Source of the DNA: SIG673 sp045658525
GTDB taxonomy: Bacteria; Bacillota; Clostridia; Oscillospirales; CAG-272
Direction: 5' to 3'
NCBI GenBank assembly: GCA_045658525.1
Contig: JAZOVD010000064.1
Coordinates: forward strand, 1 to 11,980
Length of the DNA stretch: 11,980 nucleotides
The position numbers and the translations under genes were made by a program. Below are positions 5,552 to 11,980 of this stretch, piece by piece (within the stretch, counting starts at the first letter, position 1; each line of letters opens with the position of its first letter). The notes beneath the pieces are model-generated. The model worked only from the letters and a program-made list of their open reading frames with translations, did not search any database and was not told the DNA's origin.

Positions 5552-7861
5552 TTATTGATTTTTAGTTATGTAAGTACCGTAGTCGCCCCAGAAATAGTCA
5601 GAAAGACACGCTTCGTAATACTTCGGGTTTACGTATATTTTCAGCGATGAAGCCGCGCCGTCCGTCATAAGCGTTCCCGACATATTGTTCGGAACGGATA
5701 TTTGTGTTGGATCTATTTCGTTGGGAACGGTGAGGTTCACTATCGCCGAACCTCTGAACGCACCGCCGTCAATTCCCGAAATGTTCTTTCCTACGGTGAG
5801 CTTGACAAGCGTGGTGTTACCGCTAAACGCGTTTTCACATATACGGTTTATCGGAATACCGTTTACCGTATCGGGTATCGTAAACTCGGTCATTTTCGCA
5901 CCTATTGTGTTAAGACCTACGATAGACCAGCCCGTGCTTCCCTTTGTAAGATTAAAATATCTGTTTTCGGAATCAAGCACGCTCTGATAATCGGAATATG
6001 AAGCCGAATAGACGTAACCTTCGTACACCGTGTAATCAACGTATATCTTCATATCGGAAGTGCCATACAAAAGCTCTGCCGAGCTTTGCGGAAGCAAAAG
6101 CTTATCGGCACTCAGGGTCGCCGGTATATTTATTCTTCTTAACTCACCCGCTCCCTCAAAGGCTCTTGCCTCTATCTTTTCAATATTCGCGCCGATATTA
6201 AGAGTTACGAGCTTATCAGCGTCAGTAAATGCGCCTGCTCGTATGCTTTTGATCGGGAGACCCTCGTATTGGTCGGGGATCTTAAGCTCGGAACGTAATG
6301 TTCCGCTTTCATTTACTCCGATGACCGTCCAGTAATCACCGCCTGTATCGGACACCTTTTCAAGCTCGAAATTCATTTCAGGCTTTACAAGTCCAACGTA
6401 GTTTTTCCAGTTGCCCGTGTTTTCAAAGGTATCGGCATAACGCCAGTCCGCATATATCTTCATAGCCTCACCGCAACCGTCCGTAAGTCCCGTTTCGGGA
6501 ACGCTTACAGAGGAAGCGTCACGCCCTTCGGACAGTATTACGAACGAGAGCTTTGATGCTCCCCTGAACACGCCCGCTTCAAGCTCCGAGACGTTAGCTC
6601 CAAGCGTAAGCATAGTAAGGCTTTCAGCTCCGTCAAACGCTCCGCTCGCTATACTTATTATCGGAATATCGTTTATGCTGTCGGGAACTGTAAGACTTTC
6701 CGCTTTCTTTCCCTCCTCGGTAAGTCCGACTATACGCCAACCGTCCTTTCTGTCAATATTTCTAAGCTCGAAATAAGGACTGAACGGTCTTTTTCCCGTT
6801 GGCTCGGGTATGAGATCTGCCGAAAGAGTAAGAGAGGTATCTCCAAGCTGACGCTTTATATCGTCTGCTAAAAGAACAGTTCTCAGAACTACACCCGCGT
6901 TATTGAGGTGAAATTCCGAATCGTAGAAATATCCGTCGTCCATTATATAGTCGTTTACGTTACTGATAACCGTACAGTCAAGCGAAATCAGGAGATTTCT
7001 GTAAAAATTACGGATACTCTCGTCAGTTACCGACGAGGAAATAGCGTCCTTATCCATCGGCGGAAAGCTGAAATATACACTTGCTCCCCTCTTTTTCGCA
7101 AATTTGACGTAATCGTTTACGTATTCAACGTACCTCTCGTAATCCGTAACCACTCCGTCCGCTGAATTAGTACGGAACGAAAAGCTTATACGATTCTGGA
7201 CACCTGTCATTTCATTAAACGGACGGTCATAGATATTATCACCGTACTCGTTGAAATTCTCTTTTTTGTACGCGCCAGAGTTTTCGGGACGTGTTCCGGT
7301 TATCAGGTATTTAAGCTTGTTACAGGTAAATTTCCAGGAAGCTCCTATAAGCGAGTCTCTGTCGTCACTTCCGACGTAAAGTCTCATTTTCATGCTTCCG
7401 TCAAGTGCCTCGGACGCCGTTTCGGAATTGAAATATAGCGAAAGCGTCTGCGAGTTCATCTCTGGCGCAAGAACTATTATATCGCCCTCGTTTATGTTGG
7501 CTTTTGAGAGATCCATCATAAGCTTTGTACCGAGATCGGCGTACAGACCGAAGTTTACGACCTTCATACCGAGAGCTTCTTCAAGCATCTCGCTGTCAAG
7601 CCCGAACGCTACCGAGCTTCCTCCGATAACTACCACCTTTGGCTCGTCTGTTTCGCAGAGCAGATCGAACTTCTCTCCAAGCTCCCCCACAAACGTATCC
7701 TTATACACCGGCGGAAGCAGAAATACCGTAGTTAAAACCGTAAGGAACGGAAGCATAAATATCGCCAGCATTATAAAAAACACCGTGAAAAAGCGTTTCT
7801 TCTTACTTTTTTCCTCTCCGTTTGAAACGTGAAGAGCTTTTTCATTAAAATCTTTATCCAT
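5552..7861 (-). CDS. Membrane-anchored SGNH-like (DltD/AlgX-type) protein with three BspA-like leucine-rich modules
   Basis: A 769-residue protein. A basic stretch KSKKKR is followed by one hydrophobic helix at about 24-50, so the rest should be extracellular. Residues 74-340 form an SGNH-like domain: block I GGSSVAFGLDS (G-S-S at 81-83, Ser83 aligning with the GDS serine), VVNFG (101-105), EGDIIVLAPE (125-134), and a final block YFYDSEFHL with His318 and Glu316. Residues 363-763 are three tandem modules of about 130 residues containing BspA/LRR_5 repeats (VPDSINDIPIISIASGAF, then LGANVSELEAGVF). Last gene of the operon, 15 bases after the MBOAT gene with an AAGGAG site, it probably hands acyl groups from the MBOAT partner to an external polymer, as DltD or AlgX/AlgJ do. 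Function and substrate are inferred. The C-terminal leucine-rich fusion is not part of classical DltD. Confidence 0.75.
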   Translation of the reverse strand: MDKDFNEKALHVSNGEEKSKKKRFFTVFFIMLAIFMLPFLTVLTTVFLLPPVYKDTFVGELGEKFDLLCETDEPKVVVIGGSSVAFGLDSEMLEEALGMKVVNFGLYADLGTKLMMDLSKANINEGDIIVLAPEMNSQTLSLYFNSETASEALDGSMKMRLYVGSDDRDSLIGASWKFTCNKLKYLITGTRPENSGAYKKENFNEYGDNIYDRPFNEMTGVQNRISFSFRTNSADGVVTDYERYVEYVNDYVKFAKKRGASVYFSFPPMDKDAISSSVTDESIRNFYRNLLISLDCTVISNVNDYIMDDGYFYDSEFHLNNAGVVLRTVLLADDIKRQLGDTSLTLSADLIPEPTGKRPFSPYFELRNIDRKDGWRIVGLTEEGKKAESLTVPDSINDIPIISIASGAFDGAESLTMLTLGANVSELEAGVFRGASKLSFVILSEGRDASSVSVPETGLTDGCGEAMKIYADWRYADTFENTGNWKNYVGLVKPEMNFELEKVSDTGGDYWTVIGVNESGTLRSELKIPDQYEGLPIKSIRAGAFTDADKLVTLNIGANIEKIEARAFEGAGELRRINIPATLSADKLLLPQSSAELLYGTSDMKIYVDYTVYEGYVYSASYSDYQSVLDSENRYFNLTKGSTGWSIVGLNTIGAKMTEFTIPDTVNGIPINRICENAFSGNTTLVKLTVGKNISGIDGGAFRGSAIVNLTVPNEIDPTQISVPNNMSGTLMTDGAASSLKIYVNPKYYEACLSDYFWGDYGTYITKNQ
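5573..6775 (-). repeat. Three tandem about 130-residue LRR_5 modules inside the SGNH protein
   Basis: Modules run at residues about 363-490, 497-625 and 633-763. Each opens with a GW-I-VGL-like strand (GWRIVGL, YWTVIGV, GWSIVGL), passes through IPD...GIPI..I...AF and IGANI..IEA.AF, and closes with KIY followed by a tyrosine-rich stretch (MKIYADWRYAD, MKIYVDYTVYE, LKIYVNPKYYE). This indicates internal duplication of a whole module rather than of single leucine-rich repeats. Confidence 0.75.
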
Positions 7862-7876
7862 CTTCTCGTCTCCTTA

Positions 7877-9361
7877 TCAGAATTGGAAATAGATAAACGA
7901 GCTTGCCGCGTTCGATGCCAGAAGTATCAGCCAAGCCGCCGCCACCGTCCAGCAAAGATATATATAAGCACACGCGCGGTCTCCCGAAACTTTAAGCGTA
8001 GGCTCGTTCTTCTCTTTTGCGAGGTTTATCTGCTTATCCATCATATTGATTATAAATATTGAGAACACCGCCGTCAGTGCGGACATAAGGTCCATATCAA
8101 GAGCCTTAAACGATGCCATCAGGTCAAGTCCACCCCAACCCGTAAACATAGTACGGTAAAGCGTAAGCATATCGTCAAGGCTGTTCGCCCTGAACGCTAC
8201 CCACGAGATCATTACTAAAACGAACGTCAGGATCCGTCTTACCCACATAAACCATTCCGCTTTTTCGTTTACACCCACTCTTGCCCAGAAAGCGGAACGC
8301 GGTTTTTTAGTCAGATCCCCTACTATCTGGAACACGCCGTGCATAACGCCCCAAAGTATGTACGTCCACGCCGCTCCGTGCCATATTCCCGAAACTAAAA
8401 ATACTACGGAAATGTTAAAATAACGTCTCGCCTTTGAGCAACGCGAGCCACCGAGAGGAATGTAGATATAATCGGTAAACCAGGACGTAAGCGAGATATG
8501 CCATCTGCGCCAGAAGTCCTTTATATTCGTCGCGGAATACGGGTTATTAAAGTTTTGCATCAGGCGTATTCCCATTATACGGGCGCAGCCTATCGCTATA
8601 TCGGTATATCCGGAAAAATCGCAATATATCTGAAAAGCGAACAGAGCCGTTACAAGAGTAACGGTAAATCCGTTTATCAGCGCATCGTCTGTTTTTCCGA
8701 CGCTGTTATAGACAGAATTAACGTACTTTGAAAGCTGATCCGCTACCGCTATCTTTTTGAAAAATCCGACCAGCATCATTTTCAGTCCGATGACTGTATC
8801 CTCTACCTTGAACGGATTCGGTGTCTTTAACTGCGGAAGCAGGTTTTCAGGTCTTTCGATAGGACCTGCGACGAGCTGCGGGAAGTAGGAAACGTAAAGC
8901 GCGTAATAACCGAAATGCTTTTCCGCGGGAAGCGTTCCTCTATATACATCGATAACGTAGGAAAGCGTCTGGAACGTATAGAACGAAATTCCTACCGGAA
9001 GTATAAGGTCAAGCGTAAGATCAGGTGTCGAGCCTGATACGGCTTCTATTACCGCCATAACGTTTTCCGCAAGGAAGTTGAAATACTTAAAGAAGAACAA
9101 CACCGCAAGGCTGGCTATAACAGCCGTCAGCATAAGGGCTTTCTTCGCTTTTTTACTATACACGCGTTCTATTCCTATACCACAAAGATATGAAACGACC
9201 GTGGTAAACAGTATAAGGTAGATAAGATCCGGCTGCCAGCTCGCATAGAAATAATAGCTGACTATGAGCAGCATTACCCATCTGCCTTTTAGCGGAAGCA
9301 CTCTGTACAAAAGCAGGACTATCGGAAAAAATATAAGAAACGCAAAGGAATTGAATACCAT
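7877..9361 (-). CDS. MBOAT family O-acyltransferase (AlgI/DltB-like)
   Basis: A 494-residue polytopic membrane protein, full length for AlgI-type MBOATs. Landmarks: an N-terminal NSFAFLIFFP start, ILPVGISFYTFQTLSYVIDV (120-139), FPQLVAGPIERP (160-171), CDFSGYTDIAIG (247-258), FWRRWHISLTSWF with His288 (283-295), and SGIWHGAAW with His328, the expected catalytic histidine of the family, then GVMHG with His341. It ends in FIYFQF, a common AlgI-type ending. Such enzymes take an acyl group from a cytoplasmic donor (acetyl-CoA or an acyl carrier) and pass it through the membrane to a surface glycan with an SGNH partner. Here partner-like genes lie on both sides. Start ATG has a GGAGGA site within the end of the small upstream gene, four bases away, so translation is likely coupled. 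No dltA or dltC is present, so D-alanine transfer is not indicated. Confidence 0.93.
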   Translation of the reverse strand: MVFNSFAFLIFFPIVLLLYRVLPLKGRWVMLLIVSYYFYASWQPDLIYLILFTTVVSYLCGIGIERVYSKKAKKALMLTAVIASLAVLFFFKYFNFLAENVMAVIEAVSGSTPDLTLDLILPVGISFYTFQTLSYVIDVYRGTLPAEKHFGYYALYVSYFPQLVAGPIERPENLLPQLKTPNPFKVEDTVIGLKMMLVGFFKKIAVADQLSKYVNSVYNSVGKTDDALINGFTVTLVTALFAFQIYCDFSGYTDIAIGCARIMGIRLMQNFNNPYSATNIKDFWRRWHISLTSWFTDYIYIPLGGSRCSKARRYFNISVVFLVSGIWHGAAWTYILWGVMHGVFQIVGDLTKKPRSAFWARVGVNEKAEWFMWVRRILTFVLVMISWVAFRANSLDDMLTLYRTMFTGWGGLDLMASFKALDMDLMSALTAVFSIFIINMMDKQINLAKEKNEPTLKVSGDRACAYIYLCWTVAAAWLILLASNAASSFIYFQF

Positions 9362-9365
9362 CTTC

Positions 9366-9644
9366 TTATTCCTCCGTTCTTCTGTAACTCGATGCCATAG
9401 CGCCGCACGAGCTTGCCATCAAAACGAACACGATCTCCTCGGGAGATGCTTTGAGGCATATAAACCCAACGAGCAACGCTATATGCAAGAGCAGGTTGAG
9501 CGCGCATATTATTTTTACGATCAGCTCCGAGGCGTTAATACCGTTAAAGAAACGGTGTATCACCGCCACCGCCACGTGAAGTGTCATTATCGCTACGATC
9601 GCAGCGCACATCAGCGGCGTGGAAAATATCACTGTATCTCCCAT
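9366..9644 (-). CDS. Small three-helix membrane protein of unknown function in the O-acylation operon
   Basis: I do not recognise this 92-residue protein. It has three hydrophobic segments at about 6-31, 38-62 and 67-84, few charged residues, and a charged end SYRRTEE. The start ATG has AAAGG seven bases upstream. It lies 13 bases after the lipoprotein gene and four before the MBOAT gene, so it belongs to the operon. Small membrane proteins accompany MBOATs in other systems (DltX beside DltB), and a partner or stability role here is a guess from position, since no sequence likeness to DltX could be checked. Confidence 0.75.
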   Translation of the reverse strand: MGDTVIFSTPLMCAAIVAIMTLHVAVAVIHRFFNGINASELIVKIICALNLLLHIALLVGFICLKASPEEIVFVLMASSCGAMASSYRRTEE

Positions 9645-9657
9645 ATCCAGACCTTTC

Positions 9658-11718
9658 TTACTTTTTTGTATTCAGATAATTTCTGAGATCCTCACTCAGC
9701 CACGCTGTTCTCAGCAATGCTCCCTCGTCCGTACAGTGCCATTCGGAGTTATAGAAATATTTATGCTCCATTATGTAAGCTCCGACGTTGGATATTACGG
9801 GATAGTTAAGAACCGTTTTGCAGTAATTTGTGTATTCGTCATACGCCGTCTGATTGGTATATGACGGATTCATTCTGCTCTTATCGTAGGTCGCGAAGCT
9901 CATCAGCATTATAACGCCCTTAGGTTTCATCTGGGTATTATAAAGGTCGTTAAGATTATTGTAATTCAAAGTACCTTTATTAAGCTTCGTGTTTGCCGCT
10001 CCGAAGCTATCCTTGGTAGGCTTGGTATGCGCGCCTTCAAGATCTCCGTACATATTCACGTTACACGAAAGCTGAGGTGTCTTTCCGCTCATACTCAGTG
10101 CCGCAGAAAGATTTGACGACGGATTTCCTATCTGGAAGGTATAAAAAGCATTCCAAAAGCCCGTATATTTAGTCATATCGACCTCTCGGAAAATATCGTA
10201 GCATTGCTCATTTCCTCTGAAAAGCTTGGGCCTTATTATCTTTCCGCCCATCGGGTTATCCGAAAACTCAGGCGCGTGGATAAGTATATCCCCCTCGGTA
10301 AGGTATTCGGAAAACGCGTCCATAAAGAATATCGAGGAGTTTTCCGCGTTAGTGCCGTAATTGACAACGGAATATCCGGGGAAATTAGACTCCATCTTCT
10401 TACTGTCAAGACCGTAAAGCGTTGACGAGCCAGACACAACTATTATCTTTTTCTTATTCTGCGCGTGGAGCGTCCTTATCCTTTCGTATTTTATACAGAA
10501 GCCGCCCTCGGATTGTCCCGAGTACCTCGGAAGCCTCTGCGCGTTAAGAACGACCGTCGATATAGGACAGCTTGTAAACGATGCGTCTGACACCTTTTCG
10601 ACAGAATCGAAGAATACGACCTCTTTAAGTCTGGTACAAGACTTAAACGCATTATCCTCTATCGTTTTTACCGTTCTCGGTATGACCACTCTCGTGAACG
10701 CGTTATAAGATAACGCTCCGTTACTCAAAGTGGTAACAGGCTTATTGTTTATGTATTCCGGTATAACGAGAACACCGACATTCGCGCTTCCCTTATAACC
10801 CGTTATCGCAATGCCTCCGCTTCCGTCAGAGGTATAGTTAAACTTATCAGCCTCAGTCGCCTTAGCCCAGACAACGTAAAGAGTCAGTCTTCCGGTATCG
10901 CCTACCATACAGACTCCGCCCATATTTGAGAATTTCTCAAAATTGTTCACGCTCGCCTTATCCTCATACGCCACAGGCTTTGTGCTATATCCAACCGCAA
11001 CGTATCCGTCGCGCACGAACGTTCCGTCCGACATCAGCGTCTGCTGCATAGAATATATCGTACTGTAATCCTTTTGTACGATAAGCTCTGTTCCTCCCGT
11101 TTGGGCTACCGTACCTCCGTTTGCGTTATAAATTATCGTATATGACGTAAGATTACTGAAATTAGCATAAAGCGTTCTGCTCGAATTCATATAAAATGAA
11201 TAATCAACGTCCTCGGAAAGAAGCGTTCCGCCCTCGGTTATGTATCCTCCCTCCGACCAACCGATAAAGGAATATCCGCTTCCGCATTCGGCTGACAGGG
11301 TAACCTCTCCCGCTTCCGACATCCATTCAGCACCATCGATATATTTTACACGTCCTCCTGATTGAGCGTTAAGTATTTCGAGATGATAAAGCTCGCTCTT
11401 GGGCTTTACGTAAAGCTCTACCGTAACGGAATAGTATATCCGAGACACAGCAAGCTCTCCCGTTTCTTTATCGTACGAAGCGCCGATACTGTTACCAAAA
11501 TACATATAATCGTCGTCTATCTCTATTTTAAATTTAGCATTCCCGCCCATATTTACAGATCTTGACTTTTCTGATACGACGGTTACGCCCTCACTTTCTC
11601 TGAGTGCTACCTTTACAAACGCATCACCGTCAGTTTCCTCCGGCATGCACGAAAAAAACAAGGTCGCGCAAATGACGATCATAAATACAGCGATCAATTT
11701 TTTCAGCGATATATTCAT
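9658..11718 (-). CDS. Lipoprotein with InlB-like and leucine-rich repeats and a C-terminal SGNH-like domain
   Basis: A 686-residue protein, first of the operon. A hydrophobic signal (about 5-22) ends in LFFSC with Cys24 as likely lipidation site. Next come a bacterial repeat domain at about 111-187 (FIGWSEGGYI ... LYANF), a Listeria-Bacteroides (Flg_new type) repeat at 192-285 (YTIIYNANGGTV ... LYVVWA) and a short BspA-like LRR region at 294-395 (VIPRTVKTIEDNAFKSC). Residues 423-686 resemble the SGNH domain of the last gene in the operon: VVSGSSTLYGLDS (Ser432 as candidate nucleophile), VVNYG, EGDILIHAPE and YFYNSEWH with Glu659 and His661. It probably works outside the cell, held by lipid, in O-acylation or deacylation of a surface polymer; this is inferred. 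Start: strong AGGAGG seven bases before ATG and a consensus promoter. Confidence 0.78.
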   Translation of the reverse strand: MNISLKKLIAVFMIVICATLFFSCMPEETDGDAFVKVALRESEGVTVVSEKSRSVNMGGNAKFKIEIDDDYMYFGNSIGASYDKETGELAVSRIYYSVTVELYVKPKSELYHLEILNAQSGGRVKYIDGAEWMSEAGEVTLSAECGSGYSFIGWSEGGYITEGGTLLSEDVDYSFYMNSSRTLYANFSNLTSYTIIYNANGGTVAQTGGTELIVQKDYSTIYSMQQTLMSDGTFVRDGYVAVGYSTKPVAYEDKASVNNFEKFSNMGGVCMVGDTGRLTLYVVWAKATEADKFNYTSDGSGGIAITGYKGSANVGVLVIPEYINNKPVTTLSNGALSYNAFTRVVIPRTVKTIEDNAFKSCTRLKEVVFFDSVEKVSDASFTSCPISTVVLNAQRLPRYSGQSEGGFCIKYERIRTLHAQNKKKIIVVSGSSTLYGLDSKKMESNFPGYSVVNYGTNAENSSIFFMDAFSEYLTEGDILIHAPEFSDNPMGGKIIRPKLFRGNEQCYDIFREVDMTKYTGFWNAFYTFQIGNPSSNLSAALSMSGKTPQLSCNVNMYGDLEGAHTKPTKDSFGAANTKLNKGTLNYNNLNDLYNTQMKPKGVIMLMSFATYDKSRMNPSYTNQTAYDEYTNYCKTVLNYPVISNVGAYIMEHKYFYNSEWHCTDEGALLRTAWLSEDLRNYLNTKK

Positions 11719-11731
11719 AGGAGATCCTCCT
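11719..11731 (-). promoter_or_regulatory. Hairpin covering the ribosome binding site of the lipoprotein gene
   Basis: On the minus strand AGGAG-GAT-CTCCT forms a 5-bp stem with a three-base loop directly before the ATG, and its left arm is the Shine-Dalgarno sequence itself. It could damp translation of the operon's first gene. The stem is short and may be incidental. Confidence 0.4.
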
Positions 11732-11754
11732 GTAAAAAAACTACATCTATTTCA

Positions 11755-11783
11755 ATTATACATTAAAATAAGCATTTTGTCAA
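11755..11783 (-). promoter_or_regulatory. Consensus sigma-A promoter of the O-acylation operon
   Basis: TTGACA (11778-11783), 17 bases, TATAAT (11755-11760) on the minus strand, a perfect consensus. The start site is near 11748, giving a leader of about 30 bases before the ATG at 11718. No other convincing promoter was seen in the short gaps of the operon, so all four genes are probably driven from here. Confidence 0.88.
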
Positions 11784-11803
11784 CGAAAGTTTTGTGTTTT
11801 TTG

Positions 11804-11825
11804 CCCTTGAAGTGACATTTAAGGG
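11804..11825. repeat. Imperfect inverted repeat upstream of the operon promoter
   Basis: CCCTTGAA and TTTAAGGG are complementary but for one G/T pair, separated by GTGACA, at about -56 to -77 from the predicted start. It could bind a regulator. The right arm lies in a 14-base string that recurs at 2898-2911. Confidence 0.35.
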
Positions 11826-11842
11826 TATTTTCTTTTATGAAT

Positions 11843-11872
11843 AAATATCCCCCCGTAAAACGGGGGGTATTT
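11843..11872 (-). terminator. GC-rich terminator-like hairpin
   Basis: CCCCCCG (11849-11855) pairs with CGGGGGG (11861-11867) around a five-base loop, extended by five A/T pairs past one bulged T. On the minus strand it is followed by ATATTTATTC, an imperfect U-rich tail. It would end the transcript that enters from the right edge, before the operon promoter begins. Confidence 0.6.
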
Positions 11873-11980
11873 CAGTTTCGGGCATAGCCCTAATAGTACT
11901 GGCTACGCACAAGTGCGTTTTAGATTGGCCTGCCAGCCATGCAATTGTTACTTACCACCCATAAATGGGTCCCGTGGGTC
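11873..11980 (-). ncRNA. Hairpin-rich noncoding sequence, probable 3' part of a structured RNA (unidentified)
   Basis: No reading frame is supported, but compact hairpins crowd this stretch: GGGC-ATA-GCCC (11880-11890), ACGCA/TGCGT (11905-11918) whose loop reads CTTG on the minus strand, a CTGGC/GCCAG pair (11899-11903 with 11932-11936) enclosing it, and ACCCAT/ATGGGT (11957-11970). The minus strand is preferred because the CUUG tetraloop and the following terminator both make sense in that direction. The element runs off the window. It may be a known Clostridial RNA family (raiA-motif RNA is one to test) or the 3' RNA/end of an IS200/IS605-type element; I cannot decide between these. Confidence 0.4.

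Noticed and set aside
7392..7832. 146-residue plus-strand open frame opposite the SGNH protein
   Set aside because: Antisense to the signal anchor and SGNH block I, rich in serine, with no ribosome binding site; a shadow.
7877..9361. Reading the operon as a classical dlt (D-alanylation) operon
   Set aside because: There is no dltA ligase or dltC carrier gene in the window and the SGNH proteins differ from DltD in architecture, so only an MBOAT/SGNH acylation role is claimed.
9264..9864. Plus-strand frames opposite the small membrane protein and the lipoprotein end
   Set aside because: They cross the junction of three operon genes in antisense, and their residues (many His, Arg, Tyr) are not protein-like.
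11871..11980. Short minus-strand open frame entering from the right edge (up to 19 codons)
   Set aside because: All three minus-strand frames stop within about 60 bases and the sequence is dominated by hairpins; coding is not supported.

Overview
The window looks like chromosomal DNA of an anaerobic member of the Bacillota, probably class Clostridia and from a gut or rumen-type habitat. The reasons are moderate GC content, Shine-Dalgarno sites of the AGGAGG type, sigma-A promoters close to consensus, a YdbC/PC4-family protein, an anaerobic glycerol-3-phosphate-dehydrogenase-like redox operon that includes a DUF1667 protein, and BspA-type leucine-rich and Listeria-Bacteroides repeats. This placement is inferred from gene content, not from a marker gene.

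Left part (1-2533, plus strand): the 3' end of a redox operon. It holds a 5'-truncated FAD oxidoreductase of the GlpA/LhgO type with a C-terminal [2Fe-2S] domain, a second FAD/NAD(P) oxidoreductase and a small cysteine-rich DUF1667 protein. The genes are packed stop to start and closed by a strong hairpin terminator. Together they plausibly oxidise glycerol 3-phosphate or a related 2-hydroxy compound.

Middle (2539-5527): two minus-strand genes, each with its own promoter, encode a PC4-like single-strand DNA binding protein and a 476-residue TIR-like/Sel1-repeat protein. Divergent from the latter is a plus-strand five-bladed beta-propeller protein of the GH43-like type. Its near-perfect promoter carries a 12-bp palindrome between the -35 and -10 boxes. 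The promoter position argues that translation starts at 4659 rather than 4614.

Right part (5552-11783, minus strand): a four-gene operon behind a perfect TTGACA-N17-TATAAT promoter. In transcription order it encodes a lipoprotein (InlB-like repeats, leucine-rich repeats, C-terminal SGNH-like domain), a 92-residue three-helix membrane protein, an MBOAT O-acyltransferase (AlgI/DltB type) and a membrane-anchored protein (N-terminal SGNH-like domain followed by three leucine-rich modules). The two SGNH domains are clearly paralogous, but their order relative to the leucine-rich repeats is reversed. The simplest reading is a cell-surface O-acylation system: MBOAT moves acyl groups across the membrane, the SGNH proteins transfer them to an extracellular glycan, and the repeat domains bind the target. 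This is the most interesting locus in the window.

Right edge (11843-11980): hairpin-rich noncoding sequence, best read on the minus strand as the 3' part of a structured RNA (or transposon-end RNA) followed by a GC-rich terminator hairpin. Its identity could not be settled from sequence alone.
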